Source of the DNA: Actinorhabdospora filicis
GTDB lineage: Bacteria; Actinomycetota; Actinomycetes; Mycobacteriales; Micromonosporaceae
Direction: 5' to 3'
NCBI RefSeq assembly: GCF_030269765.1
Contig: NZ_BSTX01000005.1
Span: 62,001-126,000 of the forward strand
DNA length: 64,000 nt
The notes under the pieces are model-generated. The model was not told where the DNA came from, did no database searches, and saw only the letters and a program-made list of their open reading frames with translations. Below are positions 55,587 through 63,792 of the stretch, one piece after another. Each line of letters opens with the position of its first letter. Within the stretch, counting starts at the first letter, position 1. Both the position numbers and the translations under genes were made by a program.

Positions 55587-55888
55587 GCGATTCACCCCGT
55601 GACACCCCCCGGGCGGGTGTAACAACACCGCCCGCCCGGACGCTGTCGCGGGTGAAAGGCGGAGTCCCCGGTGAGACGGTTCCGCCCGAGCATTATGCCG
55701 TTTTTACGGGTAAAGGTCAGTGAAAGAATATTTCCGACCGCTTGGGTATTGACTGTCCGAAAAGCTTCCGGCAGAGTTTCCGATGCCGGGTTGCCATACC
55801 GGCGTCGCCCACCGGAGAGCACGGGCTAGCGACTTCCGGTGGTAGCGGCATTGCCGCCCGCCTGCCCCGCGACTCACGGCGCGGGGCC
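55587..55888. other. Intergenic stretch upstream of the ECF sigma gene
   Basis: Non-coding. AT-richer piece 55690-55750 may contain the sigma promoter; no repeat or gene is evident. Two terminator hairpins follow it. Confidence 0.5.
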
Positions 55889-55919
55889 GCCGGCGGGGGT
55901 TCCCCCGACCCCCGCCGGC
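55889..55919 (-). terminator. Hairpin downstream of the MFS gene
   Basis: Perfect 12-bp stem GCCGGCGGGGGT/ACCCCCGCCGGC with a 7-base loop. A second terminator for the minus-strand transporter transcript. Confidence 0.6.
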
Positions 55920-55983
55920 CCCGGCGCGAAACGACCGTCCCGGACCGCCGCCGGGACGGTGGGTCCCTGCGTGGACCACCCCA

Positions 55984-56015
55984 GGGGTGGCCCGGTCCCC
56001 CGTCCGGGCCACCCC
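55984..56015 (-). terminator. Hairpin terminator right after the MFS gene
   Basis: Perfect 12-bp stem GGGGTGGCCCGG/CCGGGCCACCCC with an 8-base loop, starting one base beyond the MFS stop codon on the minus strand. Confidence 0.75.
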
Positions 56016-56016
56016 C

Positions 56017-57432
56017 TCAGGCCGCCAGGCTCTGCTCCACCACCCGCCGCGAGGCCACCCGGGACAGCGCGAAGGTCACCAGCAGCCCCACCGCCATGCC
56101 CGCCGCCGTCAGCAGGACGACCAGGAACTCGCCATCGGCGGTCGCCGCGCGCAACGCGTCCCCGCTCACGCCCGCGACCCCGGCGTCGGCGATCGCGGTG
56201 AACACCGCCAGCCCGATCGCGTTGCCGATGTTCAAGGTGGTCGAGGCGATGCCGTTGGCGATGCCCTGCTCATGGGCGGGCGTGCCCGTCGCCGAGACGA
56301 TCCACATCGCCGTCCACACGATGCCCTGCCCCACGCCCGAGACGATCAGGCCCGGCGCCAGGAGGCCGTAACCGGCGTCCGCGCTGAAACCGAAGGCCAT
56401 CAGCACCGTCCCCGGCACGCCCAGCGCGAACCCCACGATCAGCGTCGCGCGCGTCCCGAAACGTGTGGCCAGGCGCTCGCCGAGCTGCGTCCCGGTCGCG
56501 ATGGCCAGCGAGGGCACCAGGAACGCCAGGCCCGTCTGGAGCGCGGAGTAGCCGTGCACCGACTGCATCAGCACGGTCAGGAAGTAGGGCAGGACGCCGA
56601 AGGTGCCCATGAAGACGAAGGTGACGGTCATGCCCACGCTCAGGTGCCGGTTGCGGAAGAGCCGGAACGGCATTAGCGGGTCGCGGCCCTTGGCCTCGAT
56701 GAGCGCGAAGGCGGCCAGCAGCACCGCCGCGACGGCGAAGCCGCCCAGCACCCACGGGCTCGTCCAGCCCAGCTCGGGTCCCTCGACCAGGCCGAACACC
56801 AGCAGCGTCGAGCCGCCGGTGACGGTCAGCGCGCCCGGCAGGTCGAAGCGCCTGCGCTCCGCCCGGGGCGCGTCACGCGGGATGAACAGCAGCGACAGGA
56901 CGGCCACCGCGCCCGCCAGCGGCACGTTCACGTAGAACACCGCCGACCAGCCGAAGGCCTGCGTGAGGACGCCGCCCAGCAGCGCGCCGAGCGTCAGCCC
57001 GCTCGCGCCCGCGCCGCCCCACACCGCCAGCGCGCGGTTGCGCCGCGGGCCCTCCTCGAAGAGCGTGTTCAGCAGCGCCAGCGTCGACGGCAGCAGCAGA
57101 GCGCCGCCCACGCCCTGGATCGCGCGGGCCGCGATCAGCACCGACGGGTCGGACGCCAGTCCGCCCGCCAGCGACGAGACCGCGTACAGCGCCAGCGCGG
57201 TGATGAACACCCGGCGGCGCCCCAGCAGGTCGGCGGCGCGCCCGCCGAGGAGCAGGAAGCCGCCGGCGAACACGACGTAGACGCTCACCACGAGCTGCTG
57301 CGTCGCTCCGGGGAAGCCGAGGTCCTCTCCGATGCGCGGCAGCGCGACGAACACGATGTTCAGGTCGAGGGCGAAGATCAGCTGCGCGAGGGCGAGCAGC
57401 GCCAGGACGAGTCCCGGTCGGGAGCGGGGCAT
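56017..57432 (-). CDS. MFS drug:H+ antiporter (DHA2, EmrB/QacA-like)
   Basis: 471 residues, 14 predicted helices. LDLNIVFVALPRIGEDLGFP (motif D1), RAADLLGRRRVFITALALYA (motif A) and RAIQGVGGALLLPSTLALLN (motif B/C) are typical of DHA2 exporters. Proton-driven efflux of hydrophobic or cationic compounds. Divergent from an ArsR-type regulator; palindromic pieces TAGTACTA (57452-57459) and CGTACG lie between them. Confidence 0.92.
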   Translation of the reverse strand: MPRSRPGLVLALLALAQLIFALDLNIVFVALPRIGEDLGFPGATQQLVVSVYVVFAGGFLLLGGRAADLLGRRRVFITALALYAVSSLAGGLASDPSVLIAARAIQGVGGALLLPSTLALLNTLFEEGPRRNRALAVWGGAGASGLTLGALLGGVLTQAFGWSAVFYVNVPLAGAVAVLSLLFIPRDAPRAERRRFDLPGALTVTGGSTLLVFGLVEGPELGWTSPWVLGGFAVAAVLLAAFALIEAKGRDPLMPFRLFRNRHLSVGMTVTFVFMGTFGVLPYFLTVLMQSVHGYSALQTGLAFLVPSLAIATGTQLGERLATRFGTRATLIVGFALGVPGTVLMAFGFSADAGYGLLAPGLIVSGVGQGIVWTAMWIVSATGTPAHEQGIANGIASTTLNIGNAIGLAVFTAIADAGVAGVSGDALRAATADGEFLVVLLTAAGMAVGLLVTFALSRVASRRVVEQSLAA

Positions 57433-57538
57433 GGGAAGACTCCGGATTCGATAGTACTAATACTTGCGTACGATCGAACAATCGTCGCCGGGAACGTGAG
57501 TGTCAAGAGCGACCCCCGTCACACGCAGGGAGGTTCGA

Positions 57539-57883
57539 ATGTCGCGGTACCGTCAAAGAATGAGCTTCCGGCATCCCGAGCGCGACGCGATCCGCGTGGA
57601 CGCCGTGCTGTCCGCCCTCGGCAACCCCGTCCGCCTGGCCGCCGTCCGCAGCCTCGACAAGGACGGCGACCGCAACTGCGGCAACCTCCTCGCCGAGATC
57701 GGCGTCAGCGCGAAATCGACCATGACCCACCACTGGCGCGTCCTGCGCGACGCCGGGGTGATCTGGCAGCACCAGCACGGACGCGAGTACCAGCTCTCGG
57801 TACGCCGCGAGGACCTCGACGCGCGCTACCCGGGACTCCTGGACGCCATCCTGGCCGGGGCGGCCAGGGACGAGGCGGCCTAA
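57539..57883 (+). CDS. ArsR-type winged-helix regulator
   Basis: 114 residues from ATG 57539 (AGGGAGG upstream). DAVLSALGNPVRLAAVRSLD and VSAKSTMTHHWRVLRDAGV (recognition helix) are ArsR-like; no metal-binding Cys motif, so a ligand- or drug-type member. Divergent from the MFS exporter, which it probably represses. Overlaps the AraC gene end by 4 bases. Confidence 0.9.
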   Translation: MSRYRQRMSFRHPERDAIRVDAVLSALGNPVRLAAVRSLDKDGDRNCGNLLAEIGVSAKSTMTHHWRVLRDAGVIWQHQHGREYQLSVRREDLDARYPGLLDAILAGAARDEAA

Positions 57884-58680
57884 CCCTCCGTCGTCCGCAC
57901 GAACGCCGCCGGGGAGATCCCCAGCATCGCCCGGAAGTCGCGCACCAGATGCGCCTGGTCGGCGTAACCCAGCTCGGCGGCCACCCGCGCCCAGTCCACG
58001 TCCGGCCCGGCGGCCTCCACCGCCTCCTGCACGCGATACCGCATGATCACCGACTTCGGGCTCACGCCCACGTACTCGGCGAACAGCCGCTGGAGCGTGC
58101 GCGGGGTCGAGCCGTCCAGCTCGGCCAGCTCCTCCACGCGCATGAGCGAGCGGTCGCGCCGGACGCGCGCGGCCAGCGTCATCGCACGATCGCGCGCCGG
58201 GTCGGGCTCCTCATCGACGCACCCCAGCAGGAACGCGTCGAAGGCCGCCACCCGCGCCCCGGGCGTGGCGGCGTCCACGATGGACGCCGGATCCGCCCCG
58301 GGCAGCACCTCGCCCACCGGCAGCCGCTGATCGGTCAGCGCCGACACCGGCTCACGGGTGAACGCCCGGAACGCGCCCGGAAGGAACTGCGCGCCGCACA
58401 CCCGCCCGGTGCCCTCCAGCTTGATCGCGAAGAGCCGCCGGCCGACCCCCGAGACCTCACCGAAGGCCCCGGCGGGGTCATAGCGCTGGAACACCACGTT
58501 GACGCACGGATGCGGCACCACCCGCGACTCATAGGGCTCGTCGAGATCCCAGTCGATGAACCAGTAGTGCTCCACCAGCCCGGCCAGCCGCGCGTGCGGA
58601 GCATGGCGGCGGAAGCGGACACGCGTCATCAACCCGGCGGGATCGACGATCCCCCTCGTGTCACGACGCGGTTCGCTCAC
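57880..58680 (-). CDS. AraC family regulator
   Basis: 266 residues. N-terminal DUF6597-like domain (LAGLVEHYWFIDWDLDEPYE, HPCVNVVFQRYDP), C-terminal AraC double HTH (ELDGSTPRTLQRLFAEYVGV and AAELGYADQAHLVRDFRAML). Divergent from a maleylpyruvate-isomerase-like gene 90 bases away. Confidence 0.9.
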   Translation of the reverse strand: MSEPRRDTRGIVDPAGLMTRVRFRRHAPHARLAGLVEHYWFIDWDLDEPYESRVVPHPCVNVVFQRYDPAGAFGEVSGVGRRLFAIKLEGTGRVCGAQFLPGAFRAFTREPVSALTDQRLPVGEVLPGADPASIVDAATPGARVAAFDAFLLGCVDEEPDPARDRAMTLAARVRRDRSLMRVEELAELDGSTPRTLQRLFAEYVGVSPKSVIMRYRVQEAVEAAGPDVDWARVAAELGYADQAHLVRDFRAMLGISPAAFVRTTEG

Positions 58681-58770
58681 ACCATCGAGCCTAGGTCGAA
58701 CGCCGCTTCGGCCGGAAAGCTGTCGCGTTTCTTCAAGACCCCCGCCACCCCGACCACTAAGTTAGAACAC

Positions 58771-59367
58771 ATGAGCGAAGAAGTCAAAGACGTCCCGGTC
58801 GAGGAGCTGCTCACCGAGGCGACCACCGCCGCCCTCCCGGTCATCGACGGCATCGCCGACACCGACCTCGACGCGCCCACCCCCTGCGCCGAGTTCACCG
58901 TCCGCGACCTCGCCAACCACCTCCACCAGGTCGTGGTCAACTTCCAGGCCCTCGCCCGCCGCGAGACGCCCGACTGGTCCACGACCCCCGACGCGCTCGC
59001 CGATCCCGGCTGGAAGCGCGGCTTCGCCGGGGAGGCCGCGAAACTGGCCGAGGCCTGGTCCGCCCCCGGCGCGCTGGACGGCGTCTCGCCCGGCTTCGGG
59101 ATGCCCCAGCCGGTCGTGGCGCGCATGGTCCTGCTCGACCTCACGCTGCACGCGTGGGACCTGGCCCGGGGCACGGGACGAGAGTTCGTCCCCGCGCCCC
59201 GGGCGGTGGACGCCCTGCGCGGCTTCGTCGACGACATGGCGCCGACGGCGCGGCAGATGGGCGTCTTCGGTGAAGAGGTTCAGGTGCCGGAGGACGCCGG
59301 CGCGTTCGAGTGCGTGCTGGCGAGGTCCGGCCGCGACCCGCGCTGGGAACGTCCCTCAAAAGAGTGA
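58771..59367 (+). CDS. TIGR03086/maleylpyruvate isomerase-like metal-binding protein
   Basis: 198 residues. DTDLDAPTPCAEFTVRDLAN contains the typical TPC...FTVRDL motif, followed by NHLHQVVVNFQAL and a C-terminal DLTLHAWDLARGTGRE (HAWDLA metal His). Mycothiol-dependent isomerase superfamily; substrate unknown. TAAGTT at 58758-58763 lies 7 bases before the ATG and no Shine-Dalgarno sequence is present, so the mRNA is probably leaderless. Confidence 0.88.
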   Translation: MSEEVKDVPVEELLTEATTAALPVIDGIADTDLDAPTPCAEFTVRDLANHLHQVVVNFQALARRETPDWSTTPDALADPGWKRGFAGEAAKLAEAWSAPGALDGVSPGFGMPQPVVARMVLLDLTLHAWDLARGTGREFVPAPRAVDALRGFVDDMAPTARQMGVFGEEVQVPEDAGAFECVLARSGRDPRWERPSKE

Positions 59368-59475
59368 TGCCCGGCGAGTCATGATCGTCAATGGATGAAA
59401 TGCCCGATATGTTCCATGGTGCGTGGTGGCACGCCGCGGGCCTCGCACTCGGGAAGCGAGGCCCGCACCCATCGG

Positions 59476-59925
59476 CTAGAAGTACTGGCGGACCCGGGGC
59501 TGCGCCTTCGCCGTGACGCTCACCCGGTTGAACGCGTTGATCAGCGAGATGGTCATGACCAGGTTGCCCAGCTCGACCTCGCTGAACTGCTTCTCCGCCA
59601 CCGCCCACACGTCGTCGGGGACGCCGTCCTCACCCATGCGCGTGACCGCCTCGGTGAGCTCCAGCGCCGCGCGTTCCCGCTCGTCGAAGTAGGGCGACTC
59701 GCGCCAGACCTCCAGCTGGAAGATCTTCTCCGGCCGCACCCCGATGGAGAGGATCTCGCGGATGTGCACGTCGAGGCAGACCGCGCACCGGTTGATCTGC
59801 GAGGCCCTGATCTTGGCCAGTTCGCGGATCTCGTGCGCGAGGGTGTCCTCTTGCCGCAGGGTCTGCTCGACCTGTTCCAGAGCCTGGTAGGCCGCGCCCA
59901 TCACCCGCGGAATCCGAAACCTCAT
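59476..59925 (-). CDS. AhpD/carboxymuconolactone decarboxylase-like protein
   Basis: 149 residues with the redox motif INRCAVCLDVH (CxxC-x3-H) of AhpD-like peroxidase-associated proteins, plus LINAFNRVSVTAK at the end. ATG 59925 follows GAGGAGGCTTCAC. Downstream of an ECF sigma on the same strand; such pairs often respond to oxidative stress. Confidence 0.9.
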   Translation of the reverse strand: MRFRIPRVMGAAYQALEQVEQTLRQEDTLAHEIRELAKIRASQINRCAVCLDVHIREILSIGVRPEKIFQLEVWRESPYFDERERAALELTEAVTRMGEDGVPDDVWAVAEKQFSEVELGNLVMTISLINAFNRVSVTAKAQPRVRQYF

Positions 59926-60020
59926 GTGAAGCCTCCTCGTTCGTGTCCGCTGCAACGCCGACACTCTACGGGAACTTCCATACCCACAGGTGGTATGCGT
60001 CACGTGCGTGAACGCGCAGC

Positions 60021-60521
60021 TCAGGCCCGTCCCTGCAGCTCCCGCCGCATTGTCCGCATCGCGTAGTGCAGGCGCGACTTCACCGTCCCGGCCGGCACGC
60101 CCAGCTCCACCGCGACCTCGCCGATCGGGCGTCCCCACAGGTACACCTGCTCCACCACCCGCCGGTGCGCCACCGACAGCCGCCGCATCGCCGACACCAC
60201 CGCCACCCGGTCGGCCACCGCCTCGGCGTGACAGGCCGCCACCGGCTCCTCGTCACCGTCCCCGAGCGACTCGTACGGACGCACCGCGCGCCGCCGGTGC
60301 GCGTCGATCACCAGGTTCCGCGCCACCGTGTACAGCCACGGCCGCAGCTCCTCCGCCACGCACGTCAAGCTGCCCCGGCGCGTCCAGGCCCGCATCAGCG
60401 TCTCCTGCACGACGTCCTCGGCGAGCTGCGCGTCCCCCGCCGTCCACTGCCGGACGCGCCACAGCAGCGCCGCCCGGTGGTGGGCGTGCACGTCCTGAAT
60501 GAAGTCCTCGGCCTCCCGCAC
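60021..60521 (-). CDS. ECF RNA polymerase sigma factor
   Basis: 166 residues from GTG 60521 (TTG 60554 is an upstream alternative). Region 2: ALLWRVRQWTAGDAQLAEDV, VQETLMRAWTR, RPWLYTVARNLVIDAHRRR. Region 4: RRLSVAHRRVVEQVYLWGRP, IGEVAVELGVPAGTVKSRL. No partner anti-sigma gene is adjacent; the AhpD-like gene follows after 95 bases. Confidence 0.9.
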   Translation of the reverse strand: MREAEDFIQDVHAHHRAALLWRVRQWTAGDAQLAEDVVQETLMRAWTRRGSLTCVAEELRPWLYTVARNLVIDAHRRRAVRPYESLGDGDEEPVAACHAEAVADRVAVVSAMRRLSVAHRRVVEQVYLWGRPIGEVAVELGVPAGTVKSRLHYAMRTMRRELQGRA

Positions 60522-60634
60522 GCCGCCAATGCTGCAAACCCGAGTAGTGGACAAACTTCACCATTCGGCGCGGTATCCCCACTGTTCACAAGGCCTTCAC
60601 CTACCCGCGAGTACCCCGTGACGTCCCAGCTGGT

Positions 60635-60646
60635 GAACGACCGTTC
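60635..60646. promoter_or_regulatory. TetR operator upstream of its own gene
   Basis: GAACGACCGTTC lies 33-44 bases before the tetR start, over the likely -35 region. A TAATCT -10-like element at 60667-60672 is 7 bases before the ATG (leaderless). The core AACGACCGTT recurs at 61410-61421 before the biotin carboxylase gene. Confidence 0.65.
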
Positions 60647-60679
60647 AGTCTTATCCCCGATGGGGCTAATCTCATCGGA

Positions 60680-61255
60680 ATGAGCAGCACCGCACCCCGC
60701 ACCCGGCGCGAAGAGATCCTTGAGGTCGCCGTGCGGATGTTCGCCGCCCGCGGCTACCACGGCGTGTCGATGGACGACATCGGCCGCGCCGTCGCGGTCA
60801 CCGGCCCCGCGCTCTACCACCACTTCAAGGGCAAGGAGGCCATGCTCGTGGCCGCCCTGCGCCCGGTCAGCCAGGGCCTCCTGGACGGCGGCCGCGCCCG
60901 CGTCGCCTCGGCCACCGCCCCCCGCGAGGCCCTGGAGGCGCTGGTCGACTTCCACGTCGAGTTCGCGCTGGCCAACCCCGCCGTCATCGCCCTCCACCTG
61001 CACGAGCTGGACCGCCTGCCCGACGAGTCCCGCCGCGAGATCCGCCGCCTACAGCGCCAGTACGTGGAGGAATGGGTCGCCGTCCTGGTCGCCCTGCGTC
61101 CCGGACTCGGCGAGTCGGGCGCCCGCGTGCTCGCCCACGCCGCCTTCGGCCTGATGAACTCCACGCCCTACATCGGGCGCATCGCCGACACCGAGCGCGC
61201 CGAGACCACCCGCCTGCTGCGCCGGGCGGCCCTGGGGGCGCTCGTCGGGGAGTAG
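60680..61255 (+). CDS. TetR family regulator of acyl-CoA/branched-chain catabolism
   Basis: 191 residues. HTH: RREEILEVAVRMFAARGYHG, VSMDDIGRAVAVTGPALYHH, FKGKEAMLVAALR. The C-terminal ligand domain is typical of acyl-CoA-responsive TetRs. Directly upstream of the biotin carboxylase and HMG-CoA lyase genes, with a common operator at both promoters, so it most likely represses them and itself, released by an acyl-CoA (inference). Confidence 0.92.
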   Translation: MSSTAPRTRREEILEVAVRMFAARGYHGVSMDDIGRAVAVTGPALYHHFKGKEAMLVAALRPVSQGLLDGGRARVASATAPREALEALVDFHVEFALANPAVIALHLHELDRLPDESRREIRRLQRQYVEEWVAVLVALRPGLGESGARVLAHAAFGLMNSTPYIGRIADTERAETTRLLRRAALGALVGE

Positions 61256-61280
61256 CGCGGCTCTGGGGGTGACGTGACGC

Positions 61281-61448
61281 TGCTGTCGAGGCTCCTCTCG
61301 CCGCATCTGGCGCGATCTACCTAACGGCCCCTGAGATGGGCACTGTGGTGGTCTGGTGTTCGAGTCGCTGCTGTCGCGGCTCCTCTCGTGGCATCTGGCG
61401 CGATCTACCTAACGACCGTTAAGGTGGTCTGGTGTTCGAGTCGCTGCT
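61281..61448 (+). repeat. Tandem duplication of the biotin-carboxylase promoter and start
   Basis: TGCTGTCGAGGCTCCTCTCG...ATCTGGCGCGATCTACCTAACG at 61281 recurs at 61369, and GGTGGTCTGGTGTTCGAGTC at 61347 recurs at 61423; copies are offset 88 and then 76 bases, with a 12-base indel. The first copy includes a truncated start of the biotin carboxylase (GTG 61356), giving an 18-residue leader peptide that stops at 61412. Confidence 0.85.
61410..61421. promoter_or_regulatory. TetR operator before the biotin carboxylase gene
   Basis: TAACGACCGTTA, with the same AACGACCGTT core as at 60635-60646, lies 11 bases before the GTG start. The first promoter copy has only a half site (TAACGG at 61322). 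Confidence 0.65.
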
Positions 61449-62763
61449 GATCGCCAACCGGGGCGAGATCGCCCGCCGGATCATCAAGACCGCCCGGGAG
61501 CTCGGGGTGCGCACCATCGCGGTGCACTCCGAGGCCGACGCGGATCTGCCCTTCGTCCGCGAGGCCGACGAGGCCGTCCTCATCGGACCGGCCGACCCCG
61601 CCGCGTCCTACCGCAACTACGAGGCGATCCTGGCCGCCGCCAAGGAGACCGGCGCCGCCGCGATCCACCCCGGCTACGGGTTCGGTTCGGAGCACCCGGG
61701 CTTCGCCCGCGCGGTCATCGAGGCCGGCATCGCGTGGGTCGGGCCGTCCCCCGAGGCCATCGAGGCCATGGGCGACAAGATCAACGCGCGCAACATCATG
61801 TCCGCCGCCGGGGTCCCCGTCGCGCCGGGCACGGGCGAGCCGGTGGCCGATGTGGACGCCGCGATCGCGCGCGCCGCCGAGGTCGGCTACCCCGTGATGG
61901 TCAAGGCCGCCGCCGGTGGTGGCGGCATGGGCATGGCCGTCGCGCAGGACGCCGAGGGCCTCCCGAAGGTCTTCGAGCAGATCCAGGGCGTGGCCGGGCG
62001 CCTCTTCGGCTCCGCCGACGTGCTCATCGAGCGCTTCTACCCGCGCGTCCGGCACGTCGAGGTGCAGATCCTCGGCCTGCCCGACGGGCGCGTGCTGACC
62101 CTCGGCGAGCGCGAGTGCTCCGTCCAGCGCCGCAACCAGAAGCTGGTGGAGGAGACGCCGAGCCCGGCGCTGACGCCGGAGCTGCGGGCGCGGTTCATGG
62201 ACGCCGCGCGCAAGGCGGGCGAGGCGGTGGGCTACCGCAACGCGGGGACGGTGGAGTTCCTGCTGGACGTGGAGTCCGGCGACTTCTTCTTCCTGGAGAT
62301 GAACACGCGCCTCCAGGTCGAGCACCCGATCACCGAGACCGTCTACGGGGTGGACCTGGTGGCGGCGCAGCTGGCGGTGGCCGAGGGACGCGATCCCGGC
62401 ATCGAGGTCGGCGAGCCGTCCGGGCACGCGATCGAGTTCCGGGTCAACGCCGAGGATCCCAAGCGGTTCCTGCCGGGGCCGGGCGTCATCACCGAGTGGG
62501 TGGAGCCGTCCGGCGAGGGCGTGCGGGTGGACTCCGGGTACGGCGACGGGAACACGGTGCCGCGCTTCTACGACTCGCTGATGGCGAAGCTCGTGGTGTC
62601 GGGGCCGGACCGGGCGTCGGCGCTGGCGAAGGCGCGGGAGGCGCTGAAGGACTTCCGGATCGCCGGGCCGAAGCAGAACCTGCCGTTTTTCCTGGAGCTG
62701 CTGGACAACGACGAGTTCACCTCGGGCGCCTATGACACCGGCATCGTCGGGAGGATGCGATGA
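61432..62763 (+). CDS. Acyl-CoA carboxylase biotin carboxylase subunit
   Basis: 443 residues. ATP-grasp enzyme that carboxylates biotin using ATP and bicarbonate. SLLIANRGEIARRIIKTARE at the start, VKAAAGGGGMGM ATP loop, VEVQILGLPDGRVLTLGERE, FLEMNTRLQVEHPITE (catalytic region with Glu, Arg). There is no biotinyl-carrier domain, so it must use a separate BCCP. Genomic pairing with HMG-CoA lyase suggests a methylcrotonyl-CoA carboxylase or related complex. ATGA overlap with the next gene. Confidence 0.93.
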   Translation: MFESLLIANRGEIARRIIKTARELGVRTIAVHSEADADLPFVREADEAVLIGPADPAASYRNYEAILAAAKETGAAAIHPGYGFGSEHPGFARAVIEAGIAWVGPSPEAIEAMGDKINARNIMSAAGVPVAPGTGEPVADVDAAIARAAEVGYPVMVKAAAGGGGMGMAVAQDAEGLPKVFEQIQGVAGRLFGSADVLIERFYPRVRHVEVQILGLPDGRVLTLGERECSVQRRNQKLVEETPSPALTPELRARFMDAARKAGEAVGYRNAGTVEFLLDVESGDFFFLEMNTRLQVEHPITETVYGVDLVAAQLAVAEGRDPGIEVGEPSGHAIEFRVNAEDPKRFLPGPGVITEWVEPSGEGVRVDSGYGDGNTVPRFYDSLMAKLVVSGPDRASALAKAREALKDFRIAGPKQNLPFFLELLDNDEFTSGAYDTGIVGRMR

Positions 62764-63689
62764 ACTTCGAGAAGTTCCCCGCCGAGGTCTCCATCCGCGA
62801 GGTGGGGCCCAGGGACGGCCTGCAGAACGAGGACCCGGTGCCCACCGACGACAAGGTGCGCCTCCTCAACGCCCTCTCGCGGACGGGGGTGAAGCGCATC
62901 GAGGCGGTGAGCTTCGTGCACCCCAAGGCGATCCCGCAGATGGCCGACGCGGCCGAGGTGTGGGCGCGGGCGGAGAAGAACCCGGACGTGCGGTACTCGG
63001 CGCTGGTCCCCAACACCAAGGGCGCGCACCGGGCCCTGGAGGCGGGTTTCACCGAGATCGAGGTGGTCGTGTCGGCCTCGAACACCCACAACCTGCGGAA
63101 CGTGAACCGGTCCACCGAGGACAGCCTCGACGACATCACCGGCCTCATCTCCCTGCTGCACGATGAGGGCGCCAGCGCGGAGGTCATCATCTCCACCGCC
63201 TTCGGCTGCCCCTACGAGGGGGACGTGCCGCCGGAGCGGGTGGCGTCCATCGTGGACAGGGTGGTCGCCGACGGGGCCGACCGGGTGTCCTTCGGCGACA
63301 CCACGGGCATGTCGACCCCGGTGCGGGTGGCGCGGCTGCTGGACCTGGTGAAGGCGCGGCATCCCGATGTCCCGCTGCTGCTGCACTTCCACAACACGCG
63401 CGGGACGGCCCTCGCCGGGATCCTCACCGCGCTCGACTACGGCATCACCGAATTCGACGCCTCCGTCGGTGGACTCGGCGGCTGCCCGTACGCGCCGGGC
63501 GCGACCGGGAACGTGGCGACCGAGGAAGTCGTGCACATGCTCCAGGACATGGAAATAGCGACCGGCGTCAATTTGCCGGAACTGATCGAGGTGGCGAGGC
63601 TCGCTCAGGAAATAGTCGGGCGAGAGCTGCCGAGCGGAGTCCTGCGGGCCGGTCCGCGCCTGCCGCAGATTTCCCGGGAAAAAAACTAA
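62760..63689 (+). CDS. Hydroxymethylglutaryl-CoA lyase
   Basis: 309 residues. HMG-CoA lyase cleaves 3-hydroxy-3-methylglutaryl-CoA to acetyl-CoA and acetoacetate, the last step of leucine degradation. SIREVGPRDGLQNE start, HFHNTRGTALAGI (metal His), GGLGGCPYAPGATGNVATEE (active-site Cys loop). Overlaps the biotin carboxylase stop by 4 bases. Together they point to leucine/isovalerate catabolism. Confidence 0.94.
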   Translation: MNFEKFPAEVSIREVGPRDGLQNEDPVPTDDKVRLLNALSRTGVKRIEAVSFVHPKAIPQMADAAEVWARAEKNPDVRYSALVPNTKGAHRALEAGFTEIEVVVSASNTHNLRNVNRSTEDSLDDITGLISLLHDEGASAEVIISTAFGCPYEGDVPPERVASIVDRVVADGADRVSFGDTTGMSTPVRVARLLDLVKARHPDVPLLLHFHNTRGTALAGILTALDYGITEFDASVGGLGGCPYAPGATGNVATEEVVHMLQDMEIATGVNLPELIEVARLAQEIVGRELPSGVLRAGPRLPQISREKN

Positions 63690-63711
63690 GCCAGGGCGTT
63701 ACCCATTCTGG

Positions 63712-63789
63712 GGCCCCTTCGTTGATAGGACAGAGAGTGCTCACCGGAGTTCTTCCGGTAGGCACTCGGCCGTCGATCACGAAGGGGTC
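63712..63789 (+). promoter_or_regulatory. Structured 5' leader that may hide the ribosome site
   Basis: GGCCCCTTCG (63712-63721) can pair with CGAAGGGGTC (63780-63789), which contains the Shine-Dalgarno AAGGGG of the next gene. An inner hairpin (63735-63767, GAGTGC..ACCGG/CCGGT..GCACTC) is enclosed. It resembles a translational switch, but I recognise no known riboswitch class. Confidence 0.45.
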
Positions 63790-63792
63790 ACT

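Noticed and set aside
63690..63792. ydaO (cyclic di-AMP) riboswitch
   Set aside because: Position before a secreted protein is suggestive but the leader is only ~100 bases and lacks the conserved ydaO core I would expect.
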